Assembly (NCBI GenBank): GCA_001584585.1
Contig: LSYV01000004.1
Coordinates: 3,410,614 to 3,474,613 of the forward strand
Origin: Gonium pectorale
Lineage: Eukaryota; Chlorophyta; Chlorophyceae; Chlamydomonadales; Volvocaceae
Reading direction: 5' to 3'
DNA: 64,000 nt
Shown: in pieces, positions 58,908 to 64,000 of the stretch
Layout: each line of letters starts with the position of its first letter
How positions within the stretch are numbered: the stretch's first letter is position 1
The notes under the pieces: model-generated
Database searches by the model: none
What the model saw: only the letters and a program-made list of their open reading frames with translations
What the model was told of the DNA's origin: nothing
Made by a program: the position numbers and the translations under genes

Positions 58908-61900
58908 ATCAGTAAGCAAAGCCCAGCCTCCTGCACAGCGGCCCGCACTTGTGCGTGGCAAAGAAGTTGCTGATACCCGTCTGGCCCTTGTCCGTTGCGC
59001 CGTTCTTCTTGGATCCAGAGTGGTGGTGGATCACCGGATCCGTCAGCGTGAAACCGTCCGTCGAGTTCCACACGCCCTGATGGGTGAGGGAGGTAGGCGT
59101 CAAGGCAGGACGGAATGGGACGTCGGGACATTGGCTACATGCAGCATCTGAAGAGTAAGCCTTGTCGAGCGGCACCTCGTTTCCACACCGCAGGAGGCGC
59201 GCCTCAAAAGTCGCGGGGAGCGCAGCTCTTTGCCCAACTGTTACGACCGGTGTGCATACACGGTTCACACGTGCGCTACTCCCGCTTAGCCCAATGCAGA
59301 AGAGACGCCACAGCAATCCGCAGTCGCGGCAGCGCCGGTGCACGGCGTTGGAGGGCGGCGCTACCAAGGCACAAACAGCGGCGAGTTTGGAGTGAGCGGG
59401 CGCGCCCATGTACGGTACACCATCCTGGCCCCCCCTGCAGGTCGCACACCAGCTTGCGACCGTTGGTGGCGTGTTCCCAGTCTAAGAGCGCCCTCGCCTC
59501 CCCGCCCTGCCCCTCGCTACCCCCCAGCCCCACCTGCAGGTCGCACACCAGCTTGCGGCCGCCCGAGTGGATGAAGGTGAAGTGCGAGAAGCACTGGGGC
59601 ACCTCCTCGACCGTGGCCTCGCGCGGCGCCGAGCTCACCTCCCCGTAGTAGTCGTCATCGGAATCCTCCTCCTCGTCGCCCTCGACGATGCCGCCCAGCT
59701 GCGACCCGACACCGCCTCCGCCGGCCCTCTGCACGCCGCCCGCGTTGTCGTTCCTAGGGACAGCACACAAAGGGCTCCTTTCATTGCTTCTCCCGTGTCA
59801 GTGTGCGGTGCGCCCCAGCCCCGGACAGGTGAGCGCGCAAACGCACGTGCGTATGTATGCATGATGGCCAGCGACCACAGGGGCGCTGTATGGGTATGGC
59901 ACCAACGGGCTGTACCGGTTCTGTGCGTCGACTCCCAACAACAAACGCGAAGGGCGACCCACCACTTGGTGAACTGGCCCTCCAGCTCCTCCTCCACCAG
60001 CACCTCGAATTGCCGGTGGTTCCTGTCCAGCAGCGCGTACACGAAGCAGGGCAGGAAGCGGACCTGCCACTCGGGGCCGCGCCCCAGGCGCCGGTTGAAC
60101 AGCTGCGCGAAGTCCTCCGCCTCGGCTGCGAGCGGCGAGCGGTGCGCATGGGAAGATGGACAGAGTAGTCACGTAACATCCGCACGGAAGCACAAATCGA
60201 GGGTAGCAAGCAGGCGGGAAATGCAAGGGTTCGAACGCGCAGCAGGTCCGCTGAAGCGAGAGCCTGGATCCTGATAAGCAGGGAGGCCTGGCGTTGCGTT
60301 CCTGGGCGCAGGCTGGGGCTGGTCAACAATTCATACCATTACGGGACACGGGACTGTTTGAGGCCCGCAAGCCATGGTGTTCCCATGGCCCACGCCATTG
60401 CGGGGGGACAACGTCAGGCCCGCGAGCGGCTGCTGGGCAGCAAGCGTTGGCTGCGGCCGCGCTCACCAAGGGACCGCGAGCCCCGTCGGTTCCTGTCTCA
60501 GCCCGCTCACTGGCCGCCACTCACCCTGCGTGCGGCAGAAGGTGCGGTGGAAGGCCGCGTTGGACAGGTGTTCGGTGAACCGCGTGGACTTGGCCACCAT
60601 GCGGGGCCCGAAGCAGTAGGCCGTGCGGCCGCCGTCCAGCGTGAACGCCTCGGAGAACTGGTGCACCACCCGCTCCGCGCCCTGCGCAAAGCTGCGGGTG
60701 GCATGCGCCACGCCGATCTGAATTCCCGACGCAGCGTACGTCCTGACCAACTCCAGCGCCTTGGGCGTGCGAAAGAGCCCGACGTCCACAAAGGCTCGCT
60801 GCTGCACGTCGTACTTGTGCTTGTACACGCATCTGGATCCGCAGTACAGGTCCCAGCCGCTGCCGTTGACAAGCTGGGTGTATTCGGCGAGCGCCTGGCG
60901 CTGCGTCTGCGGGCCGATGTCGCTGCGCGGGGTGAGCTTGATGCCGGGACCAGCGGCGACGGTGCGCAGGGTCGTCAGGGAGCTGGTCAGGGAGGAGAAG
61001 GCCGTCCGCAGGCAGCCAGCCGAGAGGCCCAGCTTCTGCAGGGGGTGGCGGCGGGCAGACACGGAGCAATCAAGTAGGCTCACGGAACGACCGCACGAGG
61101 ATGGAGCTGCAGACTTCTGGAGGAGATATGTACATTGTGTCCGGCATCACTTTAACATCCGCGGCAACATGATAATCCGCCACAATGTACAACGCCGCGC
61201 ATGAACCCACCGCACCTGGAACGAGCCGCCCGGCAGCGCCTTGGCCATGCTCTGGAGGACACGGTAGTTCTCGTCGGGCGGCCCGAACGCCACGGTGTGC
61301 ACGTGTACACGGTCTCGGCCCAGCAGGTCCCCGATGCGCCTCACGCGCTCAACGCACGCCGCCTCCAGTCGCTCGCTCAGCGGCGTGTCGGTGCAGCTCG
61401 GAAAGGCCGGGCAGCGCGCCAGCCGCCTGCCATAGGGCTGCCAAACGGGGTGGCCGTGCGCGCACTTCCACTCGTCGTACGGGCAGGAGTGGTCGCTGGG
61501 CGCGCCGTCCGAGAGGAAGACGAGGAAGGCGTGGCGGCTGTGGCCCACATCCTCGTAGAACAGCTCCAGGGCGAGATCCAGGGCCGGCAGGTAGTTGCCG
61601 TGCGAGCGGGCGTGCCTGGAGGCGCAGCCCTTGATGTAGTCGAGCAAGGCTTGGTCGGGCGTCGAGCGCTCGAACACAGTGAAGGAGCCCTCGTTCATCT
61701 CGATGAGGGACATCTTCGGGCGGGGCGGAGCGGCGCAGGGCGGGGCATCAATGTCGCAAATGCAGGCGCGGGGGTGCAAGACCGCAAAGAGAAGCCCACA
61801 GGTCCAGATGTAGATGTAGAGAAGCAAGGCCGACCCGCAACCTTACATGGCCGTCAGCCCGACCCAAACGTAATAAAAGCAAGCTAACCCAAAGTGAATG

Positions 61901-62617
61901 TCGGCTCACCTCGATCTTGCCGCCAACGTTGCCCAGCTTGACCTGCGGCTCCACCAGGTCCCGCGCAAGGCAGTCGTACACCGCCGCCGTACGAGTGGGG
62001 TACCCCGGCACGTCACAAGTGCGCATGGAGCCGCTGTGGTCCACGATGACCACCACGTGCCAGCTGGCGGAGCCGCCACCGCCCAGGCCGCCGCCCAGAG
62101 GAGGCGGAGCCGGGCCTTGCGCTTCGGCTTGCTTCCAGCTGGTAATCTCATGGCGCGAGGTCTCGTCTGTGATATAGACAATACCCTGCATGGTTGCCGG
62201 GCTCTGCTCTGTTAGGGACCCGCGCATGCCCCGCCAGTCATGCACCGAGATAATCTTAGCGGTCTGCACAGAGCTTCAGACGACCCATGCCATGGGGTGG
62301 CAAAACCCCCCTCTGCTGATTTATGGGTAGGACACACGGTAGGTTCGTGCATGCCGTATCAAGAAGCATAATGGCCTTCGACAAAAGCACCGACTCACAT
62401 TGTAGGTGTAACGCCAGCGCGGCCGGCCGTCGCGTCCGGGGTTTGCGGGCTCCTTGCGGCCATGCTTGATGGCCTCTTGCAACTGCCGCTTGTCGATGCC
62501 CCGCTGCTCGCGCCGCCCCCGACCGTGCGCATGCGAAATTAAGGATATAGAGGAGGTTCTCAGGTCCTGCTGGCCCCCTATACGCAGGCCAGAGAAGCCC
62601 CGTAGCAAGTCGTCCAT
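58908..62617 (-). CDS. vWA/alpha-kinase gene, copy D
   Basis: Seven exons: 1 about 62617-62402 with SLISHAHGRGRREQRG and WRYTYN; 2 about 62190-61912 with VDHSGSM and a Gly-rich loop; 3 about 61713-61218 with FLSDGAPSDHSC; 4 about 61040-60527 with FGPRMVAKSTR; 5 about 60120-59958 with VEEELEGQFTKW; 6 about 59755-59540 with NDNAGG, an acidic loop and LVCDLQ; 7 about 59080-58908 with TDPVIHHHSGSKKNGATDKG and FFATHKCGPLCRRLGF, stop TGA. Domain order and motifs match copies A-C. Closest to copy C by exon 4 (TPKALEL, ASGIQ-GVA-ATRSFAQGAERVVHQ). The intron after exon 6 contains a second, B-type copy of the exon-6 end. Confidence 0.86.
59431..59466 (-). repeat. Duplicated exon-6 end inside an intron of copy D
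   Basis: On the minus strand this 36-base stretch reads ATNGRKLVCDLQ, followed by a CAG, inside the intron that follows exon 6 (which ends HSGGRKLVCDLQ at about 59540). Copy B has KATNGRKLVCDLQ at its own exon 6. The flanking intron sequence (GTGGGGCTGGGGGGTAGCG and onward) is shared with copy C. This could act as an alternative splice site pair or be a conversion scar. Confidence 0.65.
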
Positions 62618-64000
62618 AACAAGGGCTTCGCAACCAAAGAATCTGCTACAATTGAGCGTATACTGTTATTGAGCACCAGTGATGAGGTGCTGTGCGGCGC
62701 GTCACGGGTCACCGAATGGGTCACGGGTACACTTGCAGCTGCCTGCCCCACATTCATCGTGTGGGTGCGTCTATTTTGTCGACATATAACTGCACGCCTC
62801 TAACGCAAGCCATCTCGAGTGCGTGAGTGCGCCGAGGGCCCGCAGGTGGGGTACGCAGGGTACGCCGGCGAGGCCAGGGGCTGGCCGGGGGCGATGGGGA
62901 AGCGCGCGATCAACTGATCAAAACCCACGAGGGTGCAATGGGGCGTCGCATGAGAATCCCCCATGGATTAATCATTTCTCCTGCTGATGGGCGTCATGAA
63001 CACCTCGCCGGTTGGAAACCGCCGTTTACGAATGGCTCAACCAACAGCTTGAGCCGGGGTGCTTCAGCTTCCTCGGCATCCCACACTGGCGTGTCGTTGG
63101 CCAGGAGATGCGCCCATTCCTACGGCCTGGGGAGCGTCTGGCACGCAAGGCACGACGCAAGGCTGGATTCCCGACTGCCGCCTCGGGCCTGTTGGTCGTG
63201 CCGCTCTGGGCCATCGGGCAAGGCAAGACACCACAGGCGATTGCAGCTGAGGTGGCTGGCACGCGCGCTCGAAGCCGTGCAGGATGGAGAGCACGCGGTC
63301 GCCGGCTGTTTCGCGTCGCAGCCTGTCGCAGCGCGCTCCGTGTCTTTGACTTGGGCCCTGCAGCCGGACCCCGCAGGCTCTCGAGGGCTTGTTGGGGTTG
63401 CATAAAACGCCACCTAACAAGCTGCCCACGGCCTTCGGGCGTCGCAGGCTGCTGCCCAGGTCGCAGCCGTCCGGCAGCTTCCTGCCGCTGCAAAAGTACA
63501 TACATGGTCGCGAACGTCCAGACTGTACGTACACCAGAATGTAAGCATGCATCGACTCAGAATGCCAGCGTGCTGAGCGTTTGCATCCACTCTTACCAAC
63601 ACTCGAGCCGCACGCTCCACCACCTCCAGACGCACAGCGCAGAGTGTGCAAATGCAAGGAGATCGCCCCGACGCGCACCTCGCGCCCCTCCCCCAGAAAA
63701 CAAAACACGACGGCCGCTGGCGGACGAGGCTTGACAGGGACAGCAGCAGCACCCGCCGCAACTAGTTTGCAGGCTCGTAAACGCCCCTGACTTTCACAAC
63801 CATGAATGCAAAAAAAAACCGCTGCATCCTTCAGCGCAACGGTCCGTATCCCGAGGCTATCTAAACAGTGGAATGGAATACGACTCACGCACGTCCTTAC
63901 ACCACGCCCAGGCCCCAAGGCATCCCCGGTAATGCCCCGCCAATGCGATGGACTCATGGACAAAGATAATGGGTGGACCATTGGCGCGCCTCCACCGGCC
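62618..64000. other. Right flank without a supported gene
   Basis: Overlapping open frames run through 62827-63734 on the plus strand (for example ETAVYEWLNQQLEPGCFSF at about 63015 and LVVPLWAIGQGKTPQAIAAE at about 63200), but they switch frame, lack a recognisable domain, and are matched by equally long minus-strand frames. They may be an eroded gene or transposon. Near 62700 the motif CACGGGTCACC recurs with CGGGTC spacing. The promoter of copy D lies at about 62618-62850. Confidence 0.3.

Noticed and set aside
43421..62617. Reading the kinase copies as TRPM-type channel kinases
   Set aside because: No membrane segments are present; the upstream domain is a vWA with a MIDAS motif, as in vwkA.
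63064..63981. 305-codon minus-strand open frame at the right edge
   Set aside because: Overlaps several equally long frames on both strands and has no recognisable domain or splice signals.

Overview
The window looks like nuclear DNA of a GC-rich green alga of the volvocine/Chlamydomonas type. The genes are intron-dense, with short exons, GT(G)AG donors and CAG acceptors. Coding stretches favour G/C at third positions, and proteins carry Ala/Gly/Pro-rich low-complexity inserts. A 20-N run shows this is a draft scaffold. I see no bacterial operon, rRNA, tRNA or CRISPR. Exon coordinates come from reading frames and splice consensus and should be taken as approximate unless stated exactly.

Layout. 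(1) 1-571: 3' end of an unrecognised plus-strand gene whose frame shifts twice. (2) 1423-19807, minus: a roughly 40-exon gene for a giant ZNFX1-like protein, with a UPF1-like SF1 helicase, a row of NFX1-type Cys-rich zinc fingers, a long linker and a C-terminal RZ-type zinc finger. (3) 20067-21656, plus, divergent from it: a ubiquitin-like protein ending LRGG-AR, with a foldback element and assembly gap in its last intron. (4) About 23218-24188, plus: a small stand-alone RZ-finger protein, paralogous to the C-terminus of the giant protein down to the intron position. (5) 24949-39394, minus: a very large single-pass membrane protein with a cytosolic coiled coil, one N-terminal membrane segment, Fn3-like repeats and a distal part resembling the TMEM132 cohesin/Ig-like region. 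(6) About 40166-41282, plus: a secreted germin-like cupin. (7) 43421-62617, minus: a tandem array of four vWA/alpha-kinase genes (copies A-D) sharing a seven-exon structure and an N-terminal conserved module. (8) 62618-64000: no gene I can name.

How the parts may work together. The RZ finger is known from ZNFX1 and RNF213, where it is linked to RNA-directed innate defence and ubiquitin transfer. A helicase-RZ protein, a processable ubiquitin-like modifier and a second RZ protein within 24 kb could form one ubiquitin-like signalling or defence module; this is an inference from linkage and domains. The kinase array is an expanding family: copies A and B share a nearly identical exon-4 tract that suggests gene conversion, copy B has lost half of its N-terminal module, copy A has a one-base insertion in its kinase domain, and copy D carries a duplicated exon end in an intron.
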